Below are positions 1-9,182 of a stretch of 64,000 bases of DNA, piece after piece. The position numbers were made by a program, and so were the translations under genes. The notes below the pieces were generated by a model. The model was given only the letters and a program-made list of their open reading frames with translations, made no database searches and was not told the DNA's origin. How positions within the stretch are numbered: position 1 is the stretch's first letter; each line of letters starts with the position of its first letter. Source of the stretch: Corynebacterium bouchesdurhonense (GTDB lineage Bacteria > Actinomycetota > Actinomycetes > Mycobacteriales > Mycobacteriaceae). The stretch lies in contig NZ_LT546025.1 in the NCBI RefSeq assembly GCF_900078305.2, positions 1 to 64,000 of the forward strand, read 5' to 3'.

Positions 1-224
1 CCCCTGCGCCGGCCGCACCAGCACCGCAGCCGGCACCCGCGCCCCGACCGGCGCCTGCCCCGGCGCCGCGCCCGGCTGCGGCACCCGCCCCCGCGAAAGC
101 GTACCCCAACTGCCGCGCAGTGTGGAACGACCTCGGCCGCCCGATCCGCAGCAACGAGCCGGGCTACGGCTCCCACCTTGACCGCGATGGTGACGGGGTG
201 GGCTGCGAGAAGCGCCCGAAGTAG
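1..224 (+). CDS. Excalibur calcium-binding domain protein, 3' end only
   Basis: The reading frame enters from the left edge and stops at 222-224, so the start is outside the window. The visible part is a Pro/Ala-rich linker followed by a short C-terminal domain with a DRDGDGVGCE motif and a paired upstream Cys (YPNCRAVW). This is the Excalibur signature found at the C-terminus of many secreted actinobacterial and firmicute proteins, often nucleases or cell-wall enzymes. The calcium role is inferred from family knowledge. The catalytic domain, if any, cannot be seen. Confidence 0.8.
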   Translation, partial: PAPAAPAPQPAPAPRPAPAPAPRPAAAPAPAKAYPNCRAVWNDLGRPIRSNEPGYGSHLDRDGDGVGCEKRPK

Positions 225-248
225 CGACCAGGTACCGGAAAACGAGCG

Positions 249-278
249 AACTCCCAGGTAAGAAACAACCTGGGAGTT
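249..278. terminator. 11-bp perfect hairpin between convergent genes
   Basis: Arms 249-259 and 268-278 pair perfectly around an 8-nt loop. The hairpin lies between the Excalibur gene (rightward) and the tRNA (leftward), so it could stop transcription from both sides. There is no clear U-tract. Confidence 0.6.
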
Positions 279-286
279 CCGGCCGG

Positions 287-360
287 TGGGGCCAGCGGGG
301 CTCGAACCCGCGACCAACGGATTATGAGTCCGTAGCTCTAACCGACTGAGCTATAGCCCC
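287..360 (-). tRNA. tRNA with CAT anticodon (elongator Met or lysidine-modified Ile2)
   Basis: The reverse strand folds as a full cloverleaf. It has a 7-bp acceptor stem starting GGGGCTA, a D arm TAGCTCAGTCGGTTAGAGCTA, an anticodon stem closing a CTCATAA loop (anticodon CAT), and a T arm with GGTTCGAGCC. CCA is not encoded. The variable region TTGGTC resembles tRNA-Ile2 of other bacteria, but elongator Met cannot be excluded by eye. The missing initiator features argue against fMet. Confidence 0.93.
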
Positions 361-454
361 AACCGCGCTTTGCGCTCCGCTCACTATAGCGCGCCCTTTG
401 GGGCCAACCGGACCCGCCCGCTATCGGCCGAGCAAAACGTGAGCGGGCGGTATG

Positions 455-460
455 TAGGGT
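455..460 (+). promoter_or_regulatory. -10 hexamer TAGGGT, leaderless start
   Basis: The hexamer ends 7 nt before the ATG at 468, which implies transcription starts at or next to the start codon. Confidence 0.45.
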
Positions 461-467
461 GAAGGCT

Positions 468-740
468 ATGTATCAGTACATCGTCGGCGCCGCCGCGGGC
501 TACGTCATGGGGACGAAGGCTGGGCGCAAGCGCTACCACCAGATTGTCAACGCCGCGCAGGCTGTGGCCAACTCGCCAGTGACCAAGCAACTAAGCAACT
601 CGGCCCGCAAGGCGCTCGCGGACAAGATCGACCCGGAGCCGCGCATGCGCGAGGTCAAGGACGCGAACCAGGGCCGCAAGCGCCTAGGCCGCAAGGGCAA
701 GGCGACCGGGGACCAGATCCTCGAGCCCGACGTGGACTAG
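468..740 (+). CDS. small YtxH-like glycine-zipper protein
   Basis: A 90-aa protein with a short N-terminal hydrophobic/glycine segment (IVGAAAGYVMGTKAGRKRY), followed by a basic amphipathic helix and a charged tail. This resembles the small YtxH/general-stress-like proteins conserved in actinobacteria, probably membrane-associated. I chose ATG 468 over the in-frame GTG 459 because a -10 hexamer sits 7 nt upstream of 468. The last 4 bases overlap the end of the convergent ppx/gppA gene. Function is unknown; the family assignment is by general character only. Confidence 0.7.
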   Translation: MYQYIVGAAAGYVMGTKAGRKRYHQIVNAAQAVANSPVTKQLSNSARKALADKIDPEPRMREVKDANQGRKRLGRKGKATGDQILEPDVD

Positions 741-1723
741 TCCTCAGCCGCCAGGCCGGCCACGATGCCGTCGAGGATGTCCTTCTCGCTGACGACGAAG
801 CTGATGGCGTTCGCGGCGGCCTGGAACGCGTCCATCATCTCCTCCACCACGGCTGAGCCGGAGGCGATGACGTCGGCGCGGCCCGGGTGCATTACCGGAT
901 CCTCCAGCCGCTGCGCCGCGGTTTTCCCGCGCAGCTCCGCGGTCACCTCGCGCATGCGGGTAAACGGGATCTCGGACATGTGGATGCGCGCCGGGTCGTA
1001 GGAGGGCAAACCTTGCGCCAGCGCCGAAAGCGTGGTGAAGGTTCCCGCGCAGCCCACAAACGTGTGGGCGCGCTCGAACGGCACCACGGCGGCAGCATCG
1101 GCGATGCGCTCCCGAATGTAGGCGCGCGCCTCCTCGGTCTCCCGCGCGGTGGGCGGGTCGGTGCGCATGAACCGCTCGGTCACGCGTACGCACCCCATCT
1201 GCGTGGACAGCGCCCGCACCTGGCCGTCAACGCGCATCACAAACTCGGTAGACCCGCCGCCGAGGTCGATCACGCACGCTGGGCCGCGACCAGGCTCGAG
1301 GTCCGCGGTGGCGCCAGCGTAGGACAACGCGGCTTCCTCGTCTCCCGAGATCACCTCCGCCTGGGCGCCTGGCTGGATCCGTCCCAGCACCTCCCGCGTC
1401 ATGGCGAAGAAGTCCTCGCGGTTGGCCGCGTCGCGCGTGGCCGACGTCGCCACCATGCGCAGCCGGGCCACACCCTCGCGCCCCATCTCGGAGACGTAGT
1501 CCTCCAGCGCCGCGCGCGCTCGCTGGATAGCCCCGGCTTGGAACCTTCCCGTCTCGTCCACGCCTTCGCCGAGACGGACGATGGTGTTGCGGCGCGAAAC
1601 CTCGGACACAGCACCGGTGGACGGGTCAATCTCGGAGATCAGCAGGCGGATCGAGTTGGTGCCGCAGTCGATGGCCGCGACGCGGCGCGGCCGGGTAGCA
1701 AAGGCGGATTCATGAGCGCTCAC
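737..1723 (-). CDS. ppx: exopolyphosphatase / pppGpp phosphohydrolase (Ppx/GppA)
   Basis: A 328-aa protein of the ASKHA fold that hydrolyses terminal phosphates of polyphosphate and/or pppGpp. The N-terminal phosphate-1 loop AAIDCGTNSIRLL and the later phosphate-2 motif VIDLGGGSTEF (about residues 135-150) are intact. The length matches the short Ppx1/Ppx2 class of actinobacteria without the C-terminal HD domain. The GTG start at 1723 overlaps the DUF501 stop (GTGA), so the two genes are translationally coupled. Longer upstream readings run into DUF501 and are not family-like. Which substrate is preferred cannot be told. Confidence 0.9.
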   Translation of the reverse strand: MSAHESAFATRPRRVAAIDCGTNSIRLLISEIDPSTGAVSEVSRRNTIVRLGEGVDETGRFQAGAIQRARAALEDYVSEMGREGVARLRMVATSATRDAANREDFFAMTREVLGRIQPGAQAEVISGDEEAALSYAGATADLEPGRGPACVIDLGGGSTEFVMRVDGQVRALSTQMGCVRVTERFMRTDPPTARETEEARAYIRERIADAAAVVPFERAHTFVGCAGTFTTLSALAQGLPSYDPARIHMSEIPFTRMREVTAELRGKTAAQRLEDPVMHPGRADVIASGSAVVEEMMDAFQAAANAISFVVSEKDILDGIVAGLAAED

Positions 1724-2277
1724 GCCAGGCCCTCCCCCGCCTCGTCGAGGCTGATGCTGAGCTGGGACAGTGTCGGCCAGTCCGCCGGGATCGCGGTGCC
1801 GCGCAGGTTGCCGTGCTCGGCGGCGAGGGCCACCGCCTCGTCCCCGAAGCGGAAGTGGCCGGGGCCCTCCGCGAGGGCATAGGCAATCAGCACGTGGAGG
1901 CACTTGACGCGGTCGGGCATCCCACCGCCGGAGAAGTCGGTGCCCAGATCGTCAACGGCGTTGCGCTTCGCAAGGTAATGCTCGTGCGCCCGGCGGTAGT
2001 CTTCCCGCAGCTGCTCGCCCTCTCCGGAATCCGCGCCCAGGCGGGCCTCCATCCACTTCATCACCTGCGCCACCTCAAGGCGCGACGCCTCGGCCGTCAG
2101 GCGGGGGTCGGTGAGGTAGTAGAGGGTGGGGAACGGGGTGCCGTCGTCAAGCTTGGGCGCGGTGGTCACCACGGCCGGCTGACCGTCTGGGGTGCGGTAG
2201 GCGATGTCGAGCACCCCGCGAGGGGTGCGGCCGAGCTGAGCGGCGACAGTTTCTAGGTCTTGCTTCTCCACGGGCAT
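1720..2277 (-). CDS. DUF501 family protein
   Basis: A 185-aa protein matching the actinobacterial DUF501 family, which is almost always found between eno/ftsB-like and ppx genes. Typical segments are QLGRTPRGV, PTLYYLTDP near residue 52, and MPDRVKCLHVLIAYALAEG around 121-139. The role is unknown; the conserved Cys and His suggest a small enzyme or binding protein. It lies 27 bp after the ftsB-like gene and overlaps ppx by 4 bp. Confidence 0.88.
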   Translation of the reverse strand: MPVEKQDLETVAAQLGRTPRGVLDIAYRTPDGQPAVVTTAPKLDDGTPFPTLYYLTDPRLTAEASRLEVAQVMKWMEARLGADSGEGEQLREDYRRAHEHYLAKRNAVDDLGTDFSGGGMPDRVKCLHVLIAYALAEGPGHFRFGDEAVALAAEHGNLRGTAIPADWPTLSQLSISLDEAGEGLA

Positions 2278-2284
2278 GGGCGCA

Positions 2285-2290
2285 ATTGTC
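2285..2290 (-). promoter_or_regulatory. -10 hexamer GACAAT before DUF501
   Basis: On the reverse strand GACAAT ends 7 nt before the DUF501 ATG. It is a possible internal leaderless promoter in the ftsB-DUF501-ppx run. Confidence 0.35.
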
Positions 2291-2304
2291 CCACAACCGC
2301 GGGG

Positions 2305-2913
2305 CTAGGGAGCCGGCTGGTCCGCCACGGGCGGGGCGGGCGCCGGCGCTTCCTCCGGCACCCGCGTTTCCTCGGCGTCGGGCGCTTCTACCTCGCGCAG
2401 GGAGTCCCACAGCACTTCGGCCCACATGCGGTCATCGACCACTTCCGCGTCCTCGGTGGTGATGGTCGGGTTTTGCGCCGTCATCCGCGGGTCAATGATG
2501 CGCCACTGCGTCTCGCCCTCCTGCAGCACGGAGAGCCGCCGGCGCACCTCCTGGTCGGCGAAGTCCTTGTCCTGGTAGCGCGCAATGTCCGTCTCCAAGC
2601 GGGCCTTCTCCGCCTCGAGCGCTTCAATGGATGCCTGGGCGCGCGCGATCTCCCCCCGGCCTTCGTAGTAGTTGCGCAGCGGCACCGCGATGGCCAGGAG
2701 GATGAGCAGGAGAACGGTGATCAGGATGGCCAACGAGGCGATGTCGCGCTGGAAGAAGCCGGGCTTGAACCTGGCTCCGGCCTTGGCGGCCTTGGCCGCT
2801 TGAGCTTCGCGACGCTCGTGGTCGCGGGAGGCCACAGGAACGCTGCGCGGGGTGCGGCGTCGCGTACGCTTCGCGGGCCGCGGCCCGCCCGGGGGTGTGG
2901 CGCGTGTGGTCAT
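2305..2913 (-). CDS. FtsB/DivIC-type septum formation initiator
   Basis: A 202-aa bitopic membrane protein of the divisome FtsB/DivIC family. It has a basic Arg/Lys-rich cytoplasmic N-terminus (residues 1-55), one transmembrane helix (about 59-80, LAILITVLLLILLAIAV), a short coiled coil (about 85-115), the family box YQDKDFADQEVRRRLS, and a long acidic/Pro-rich tail. The position just downstream of eno is the usual actinobacterial one. The C-terminal Pro/Ala/Glu tail is longer than in E. coli FtsB. Confidence 0.88.
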   Translation of the reverse strand: MTTRATPPGGPRPAKRTRRRTPRSVPVASRDHERREAQAAKAAKAGARFKPGFFQRDIASLAILITVLLLILLAIAVPLRNYYEGRGEIARAQASIEALEAEKARLETDIARYQDKDFADQEVRRRLSVLQEGETQWRIIDPRMTAQNPTITTEDAEVVDDRMWAEVLWDSLREVEAPDAEETRVPEEAPAPAPPVADQPAP

Positions 2914-2924
2914 AGTGATTCAAA

Positions 2925-2930
2925 AGTGTA
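2925..2930 (-). promoter_or_regulatory. -10 hexamer TACACT before ftsB-like gene
   Basis: On the reverse strand TACACT ends 11 nt before the ATG at 2913, downstream of the strong eno terminator. It would drive the ftsB-DUF501-ppx operon with a minimal leader. Confidence 0.4.
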
Positions 2931-2954
2931 GCGCGCACGCCACCGCACAGGGCA

Positions 2955-2994
2955 GCGCCCCGCGGCACCTCAAGCAAACGGTGCCGCGGGGCGC
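2955..2994 (-). terminator. strong 15-bp GC-rich hairpin after eno
   Basis: Arms 2955-2969 and 2980-2994 are perfectly complementary around a 10-nt loop, 15 bp beyond the eno stop. There is no U-tract, as is common for actinobacterial terminators. It separates eno from the ftsB-like operon. Confidence 0.75.
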
Positions 2995-3009
2995 AAGGTG
3001 GGGGCGCTG

Positions 3010-4290
<1,281 letters not shown>

Positions 4291-4326
4291 TCAACTCCTT
4301 GGGTTCCGGGTGCTTGTACCCCTCCC

Positions 4327-4332
4327 ATTGTG
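4327..4332 (-). promoter_or_regulatory. possible -10 (CACAAT) for eno
   Basis: CACAAT on the reverse strand would give a leader of about 35 nt that includes the AAGGAG site. This is one of the genes here with a conventional leader. Confidence 0.35.
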
Positions 4333-4338
4333 CCAGCT

Positions 4339-5211
4339 TCAGCGGTGCGCAGGCTGGTTCATGGCGTAATTGGCCGCCGCGTCGCGCACCTTGGCCAGGT
4401 AGTCGCTCGAGTGGTTGTAGGACGCGATCGCGCCGCGCCAGCCCTCCTCGGTGTCCAAGTCCCGGCCGAAGGCGCACAGGAGGTTGGCCGCGCCGAGGGC
4501 TGCGTCGTCGATCTGCTGGGGGTTGGCCGCCCCATCGCCGTCCGCGTCGCGGCCGTAGCGCCCCCAGGATTCGGGGATGAACTGCATGGGGCCGACGGCC
4601 CGGTCGAAGCGCGTGTCGTGGTCGAGCGCGCCGGCATCGGTGTCGTCGACAAGCAAAAAGCCCCCCGTGCCGTCGAGCGCTGGGCCGATGATCTCCGGCT
4701 CGGGAATGCCCTGGGCGTTGAGTGCCGAAGAATCGAAGCGGCCGGAGTACGTGCCGTGGCGCGTTTCCACCCAGCCGATGCCCGCGAGGGTGTTCCAGTG
4801 CAGGTGACAGGCTGGCCAGGACTCCTGCGCGATCAGCGCGGCGTTGCCGTAGGCACGCAGGGCTTGGGCCGGGATCCTGGTCTGCTCGGAAATCGGCGCA
4901 GCCCACTCGGCGAGCTGGTCCGAGGTGCGGCCCGGCGCGTTGACGTCGATGGCGGGCGGGTTCGGCGCGGCCGCCGGCGGCATGGTGGCCGGCGCAGGCT
5001 CCTGCTGCTGGCCGGGGCCGGGGGCCTGGTTGATAGAGAGCAGCCAGGCGACGACGGCGACGGTGAGCACCACCGCGAGGGTTACGGCGACGAGCCCGAC
5101 GCAGCCGCAGCCGCGTGCCGCCCGGCGGCGCCTCGACGGCCCCGAAGGCGTGGACTGCGCAGAATGCGCGGACGGCGCGCGCGGGGGTAGGGGCGCGCGC
5201 TGGTTGGTCAT
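4339..5211 (-). CDS. membrane-anchored lytic transglycosylase
   Basis: A 290-aa protein with a Pro/Arg-rich cytoplasmic N-terminus, one transmembrane segment (about residues 36-58, VGLVAVTLAVVLTVAVVAWLL), a Pro/Ala/Gln linker and a C-terminal MltB/SLT-type domain. The putative catalytic Glu is in GIGWVETRHGTYSG, and the domain continues with DRAVGPMQFIPESWGRYG and a DADGDGAANPQQIDDAA segment. It would cleave peptidoglycan glycan strands outside the membrane. A -10-like TAGAAT (5220-5225) lies 8 nt before the ATG, inside the mazG stop region, so it may be transcribed separately. One near-copy of the 12-mer (4643-4654) lies inside. Confidence 0.88.
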   Translation of the reverse strand: MTNQRAPLPPRAPSAHSAQSTPSGPSRRRRAARGCGCVGLVAVTLAVVLTVAVVAWLLSINQAPGPGQQQEPAPATMPPAAAPNPPAIDVNAPGRTSDQLAEWAAPISEQTRIPAQALRAYGNAALIAQESWPACHLHWNTLAGIGWVETRHGTYSGRFDSSALNAQGIPEPEIIGPALDGTGGFLLVDDTDAGALDHDTRFDRAVGPMQFIPESWGRYGRDADGDGAANPQQIDDAALGAANLLCAFGRDLDTEEGWRGAIASYNHSSDYLAKVRDAAANYAMNQPAHR

Positions 5212-5222
5212 GGCGGGAGATT

Positions 5223-5807
5223 CTACTTCGGCGTGCCGGCGCGGGGGCACTGGCCAAGCTCGCGGGCCTTGCCCTCGGCCCACAGGCGGTCCTGGGTGGC
5301 CTTGTCCACGGGCCCGGTCGAGCCGTCGAAGAAGTACGGGGCGCGGGAGCGCATCTTGTCCACGAACGCGGCGGCGACATCACCGAAGTCGAAGGCCCCG
5401 CGCTCCGCGGCGATCTCCGAGTGGAACAGCACCTGGAGCAGCACGTCCGAGAGCTCATTTTTCAGCTCGGTGTCGGAGGTTGGGTTCTCGATTGCGTCGA
5501 TAAGCTCACTGCTCTCCTCCCGAAGGTACGGAACGAGCGACGCGTGCGTCATCGACCGTTCCCACTCCCCGCGGGCGCGGGCGGCGCCCATGACGGCTCT
5601 GGCCTGATGCACCGGATCATCCAGGGAGGGGACGCGGATCCCGGGGCGGTCAAGAGTGGTGAGCACCCACGCCGACCCCTCCTCGTGCGGCCACGCGCGG
5701 GCGTGCTCCGGCACCTCGGGGGTGTATTCCACCGGGCCTTCGATCAGGCGCGCGATGTGCGCCGGCACCATATCCGGCCAGCGGGGGTCGAGCACGAGCG
5801 TGGGCAT
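5223..5807 (-). CDS. mazG: MazG nucleotide pyrophosphohydrolase
   Basis: A 194-aa all-alpha NTP pyrophosphohydrolase that removes abnormal or alarmone nucleotides. The MazG core is visible: LREESSELIDAIEN (EExxE metal motif, about residues 96-108), ELKNELSDVLLQVLFHSEIA (second ExxxD helix), and the tail DGSTGPVDKATQDRLWAEGKA. It has one MazG domain, as in actinobacteria, not the tandem E. coli form. ATG 5807 is supported by a -10 hexamer 7 nt upstream. An exact 12-mer copy (5494-5505) encodes ELIDAIE within the metal motif. Confidence 0.9.
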   Translation of the reverse strand: MPTLVLDPRWPDMVPAHIARLIEGPVEYTPEVPEHARAWPHEEGSAWVLTTLDRPGIRVPSLDDPVHQARAVMGAARARGEWERSMTHASLVPYLREESSELIDAIENPTSDTELKNELSDVLLQVLFHSEIAAERGAFDFGDVAAAFVDKMRSRAPYFFDGSTGPVDKATQDRLWAEGKARELGQCPRAGTPK

Positions 5808-5813
5808 GCATGC

Positions 5814-5820
5814 GACAATA
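5814..5820. promoter_or_regulatory. shared -10 element of a bidirectional leaderless promoter
   Basis: Only 19 bp separate the divergent ATGs of mazG (5807) and the glycosylase-fold gene (5827). On the forward strand GACAAT (5814-5819) ends 7 nt before ATG 5827. On the reverse strand TATTGT (5820-5815) ends 7 nt before ATG 5807. The same bases can serve both directions. Confidence 0.5.
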
Positions 5821-5826
5821 GCCCCC

Positions 5827-6432
5827 ATGACCAACCAGGTAGCTGAAACTGTGAACCGCGTTGCGCCAACCGCCGAGGACGTGCTGGGCGATGCGGTGGC
5901 CTTCTCCCCCATCCGCTGGAAGACCGGCTGGCCGCACCACCTGCGCCGCGTCCCGCCCTTCCGCGACGACGCGCGTGCCTCCATCACCCGCGGCGAGGTG
6001 TTCGAGTTCGCGGCCGACGTGCGCGAGTCCGGCTGGAACCGCGACCAGATCATCGACTTCCTCGGTGCGGCGTTCGCGTACCTGGCGGGCCAGTCCAACG
6101 AGGTGATGCAGATGCAGGCGTTCCTGCGCAACAAGGGCAACGCCGCCAAGCTGCTCGGCGCGATCCGCACGCTGCAGGAGGTCACCGGCCCCGAGGCGGC
6201 GTACGAGGCGCTGGCCGGCACCGGGCTCGCGCCCAAGTACGCCTCCGGCCTGGCCTACTTCTTGGCAGGCCCGCAGCAGGCCGGTGATGCAAAGCCGATT
6301 ATCTACACCGAGGCCGCGGCTAGCGCGATGGGCGCGTCCGGCTACGCTGAGTACCTGGCCAAGGCTGCCGAGGCCGCCGGCGACGCGCTGCCGCTAGACG
6401 CGGTCGAGTACGCGCTGAGCAAGGGCGACTAA
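5827..6432 (+). CDS. OGG-fold (HhH-GPD-like) DNA glycosylase family protein
   Basis: A 201-aa soluble protein. It resembles proteins annotated as '8-oxoguanine DNA glycosylase OGG fold': helical N-terminal half (AFAYLAGQSNEVMQMQAFLR), then a GLAPKYASGLAYFLAG segment and a KPIIYTEAAASAMG segment equivalent to the 'F.TKFLYF...PLIyD..V' blocks of that family. I do not see a clear HhH-GPD catalytic Lys/Asp pair, so activity is uncertain. Its TAA overlaps the ATG of the next gene (TAATG), so the two are a tight operon. It is divergent from mazG. The assignment rests on motif memory, not alignment. Confidence 0.5.
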   Translation: MTNQVAETVNRVAPTAEDVLGDAVAFSPIRWKTGWPHHLRRVPPFRDDARASITRGEVFEFAADVRESGWNRDQIIDFLGAAFAYLAGQSNEVMQMQAFLRNKGNAAKLLGAIRTLQEVTGPEAAYEALAGTGLAPKYASGLAYFLAGPQQAGDAKPIIYTEAAASAMGASGYAEYLAKAAEAAGDALPLDAVEYALSKGD

Positions 6433-9182
6433 TGCAGGAGGGGCCGTTCCTGGGGAGCCACCGCGAAGAGGTCACCTACCTCGAGCAGCGGTTCAATGAT
6501 CTCGTCGCCGGAGAGAGCCTCAAGCCGATCGTGCTGCTGGAGGCGCCGTCCGGCTACGGCAAGAGCCGCATCGTGCGGGAGTTCTACTCCAAGCTCGCCG
6601 ACTCCCAGAAGTACTGGCCCGACCTGCCATCCCCGGCGAGCGACCCCATGTCCCTGCGCAAGGTCATCGGGCCCGATATGGCCGACTTTGTGTGGGAGGC
6701 GGGTGCGCTGCCTACCTTCACGTGGTGGAGCTTCAACTGCGAGGAGCTCGCCTCGGGCGGCGCGCTCGACGTTATCGGGGCGGCCCGCAGCCAGTGGGAG
6801 GACCACCGGGTGCCGGTGGCGATGGCCGTGGACAACATCCACTCGCGTGGAGCTTCGAAAGCGCGCTGGAAGCAGCGCGGAACGGCCGCGATGAACCGCG
6901 TGTTCTCGGAGAGCGCGAGCCTTGCCACCGACGCGCTCATCGAAGCTGCCGGGCTCACCTTCCCCGGGGCGCGTGCACTGCTCGACTGGGGCCGGGATGC
7001 CATGGACGCGGTGAGCGAGCACCAGCACCGCGAGAACCAGCTGCACAGCCGGGTGGACTTGGGCGGCGAGTCCGCGCAGCGCCGGCACGCCGAAGCCACG
7101 TCCTTCGCCGAGGTGGTGCGCGACGTGACCCGTCCGGAGCTGCCTACCGTGATCGTGGTGGAAGACATCCACCTGATGACGCCGGAGCTCGCGGAGTTTC
7201 TCAACCGCGTCACCGCCGAGCCGGTGCTACCCGTCCTGGTTGTTGCCACGGCGTGGCCGGGCACGGCAGGCCGACCGGTCTACGCCCAATGGCGCGCCGA
7301 CGCCGACGGCCTCATCGAGACCCGGACAGTGCAGGGCCTGACCCAGCAGCAGCGGGAGCGCCTCGTGTCGGTGCACGCGCCGGGCACCCCGCGCGAAACG
7401 TGCGCCGCAATTGCCGCGCAGCTGACCACCCCCTTGGCCATTAAGTTGTGGCTCGCGCTGCCGCCGGTGCGCCGCCACCAGAGCATCAACCGGGGCGCGC
7501 TCAACCCCACTGAGGACGACATCTCGGAGCTGCAAACCGTGATGCGCTCCGTGCACGATGCCCGGTGGAACGAGCTTTCGCCCACCCAGAAGCTCTGCCT
7601 CGCCCTCGTGAGCGCGATCTCGCCGCTGAACGACCCGCTGCGCGCGTTCTTGCCGGACGTGGTTGCCCGCGTGGTGAACAGTTTGACCCTGGCCAGCCTA
7701 GAGCACGTGGCCAGCGAACTCGAGGCGCTGGTTACCCATGCCCACTGGTGCAGGCGCTCGAGCGGGGTGCAAATGTTTGTCGAATCTTCCTTAGTGGATT
7801 GCGCTGTGCGCAATCGGCCGACGGAGCTCCTCCACGCGGACGTGGTGGTGGCCCGGGAGCTCGCGCTGAAGGAGGTGTTCGACTTCCTCGAATCACAGCG
7901 CGACGGCCTGCACTTGCCGGAGACGCCGGAGACGCTGCTCGCCGCCCAGTGGTACGACGGATGGACCACCGACAACCAAGTTCAGGATCAGCTGTGGCTC
8001 AGCGTGCAGGAGTTGCTGGCGCGCGTGGCCGGCCAGCGGCACAACTACGCGGAAGCGATCGACCGAGGGAAGCGTGCGCTGAGGCTCATGCAGGGCGCTC
8101 CGCGAGAGGCGCTTCCCTTCTTCTCTTCGATGGCGTCGCAGGTGGCTGAGTGGCAGTTCGACAGCGGGGATCGCGAGGAGGCTTTGTCCATGGTGCGCGC
8201 CATGGCGGGCACCGCGGCGGCCACGTACGGCAACGAGCGACACCCCCAGGTGCTGCTGCTCCACGGCCAGGTCGCACGCTTTCTTGCGGGCATGGGCCAG
8301 CGCGAAGTGGCGCGGCAACTGCAGCTCGACGTGGTAGCGGGTTTGACCGAGGCGCTTGGGCCCGATCACGTCTTGACGCGCCGCGAGGCTATTTCCCTCG
8401 GTTCCTTCAGCGAGGGCAGCCCCGCCGACGCGCGGGACTACCAGGACGCGGTTGACGTCGGTGTGGCCGACGGTGCGTTCGCCGACGCGGAGGCGCTGAT
8501 CATGCAACTCTCCGCGGCAGAACAACGCGCCCGCGCAGGCGACGCCTCCGCGATCGGCGCGTTCCAAACGCTCCTGGCCCAGTACGAGCAACTCCCGGAG
8601 TGCTCAACCGGAGAATTAATCATCCTTACCAACCAGTTGGCGCGGCTACTCATGCAGCACGGTCAATTCGACCAGGCAATCCCCGTACTCACTCGCGCAC
8701 TTGCCAAGGCGCGCGCCGAGTACACCGCCACCGACCCGACGGTGCTGACAATCGAGATGAACCTGGGCGTGTGCTACCGGGAGGTGGGCGATACTGCCAG
8801 CGCCGCCGAAACCCTCAGCCGCGTCTACCGCCTCCGGGCCAGTCTGTTTGGACCGGATGACCACCAGACGCTCACCTCGCAGCTGCAACTGGGGCAGGCG
8901 CAGATGGTCAACGGCGATCGCGACGCGGTAGACACGCTCACCGATGTCGTGCAGCGGCGCAACCGGGTCAGTGGCCCCACTGCGAAAGAGACGCTGCTGG
9001 CCAAGCGCACCCTGTACTCACTGTTTTACCAGCTGGGAGACGACTCGGCACTGGACAGCCTTTACGCCGTCTACCGGGCCCAGTGCCAGCTACTGTCGCC
9101 CGAGCATCCCCACGCGAAGAACACGCTGTTGGAGATCAACCTCCTCACCCAACATCGGGCACCCGGAGCGCCCGGGCGTTAA
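6432..9182 (+). CDS. large P-loop NTPase with C-terminal TPR repeats (STAND-like)
   Basis: A 916-aa protein with an N-terminal P-loop APSGYGKS (residues 38-45), a Walker B-like VIVVEDIHLM (about 239-248), a helical middle region and a long C-terminal TPR-type solenoid (about 520-900; e.g. NQLARLLMQHGQFDQAIPVLTRAL and NLGVCYREVGDTASAAETL). NTPase-sensor-TPR is the layout of STAND signalling ATPases, including regulators and antiphage sensors. No separate effector domain is visible; the partner could be the preceding OGG-fold protein. Its last 38 bp overlap dnaG on the opposite strand, and no copy of the window's 12-mer lies in it, both consistent with insertion. The exact role is unknown. Confidence 0.72.
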   Translation: MQEGPFLGSHREEVTYLEQRFNDLVAGESLKPIVLLEAPSGYGKSRIVREFYSKLADSQKYWPDLPSPASDPMSLRKVIGPDMADFVWEAGALPTFTWWSFNCEELASGGALDVIGAARSQWEDHRVPVAMAVDNIHSRGASKARWKQRGTAAMNRVFSESASLATDALIEAAGLTFPGARALLDWGRDAMDAVSEHQHRENQLHSRVDLGGESAQRRHAEATSFAEVVRDVTRPELPTVIVVEDIHLMTPELAEFLNRVTAEPVLPVLVVATAWPGTAGRPVYAQWRADADGLIETRTVQGLTQQQRERLVSVHAPGTPRETCAAIAAQLTTPLAIKLWLALPPVRRHQSINRGALNPTEDDISELQTVMRSVHDARWNELSPTQKLCLALVSAISPLNDPLRAFLPDVVARVVNSLTLASLEHVASELEALVTHAHWCRRSSGVQMFVESSLVDCAVRNRPTELLHADVVVARELALKEVFDFLESQRDGLHLPETPETLLAAQWYDGWTTDNQVQDQLWLSVQELLARVAGQRHNYAEAIDRGKRALRLMQGAPREALPFFSSMASQVAEWQFDSGDREEALSMVRAMAGTAAATYGNERHPQVLLLHGQVARFLAGMGQREVARQLQLDVVAGLTEALGPDHVLTRREAISLGSFSEGSPADARDYQDAVDVGVADGAFADAEALIMQLSAAEQRARAGDASAIGAFQTLLAQYEQLPECSTGELIILTNQLARLLMQHGQFDQAIPVLTRALAKARAEYTATDPTVLTIEMNLGVCYREVGDTASAAETLSRVYRLRASLFGPDDHQTLTSQLQLGQAQMVNGDRDAVDTLTDVVQRRNRVSGPTAKETLLAKRTLYSLFYQLGDDSALDSLYAVYRAQCQLLSPEHPHAKNTLLEINLLTQHRAPGAPGR

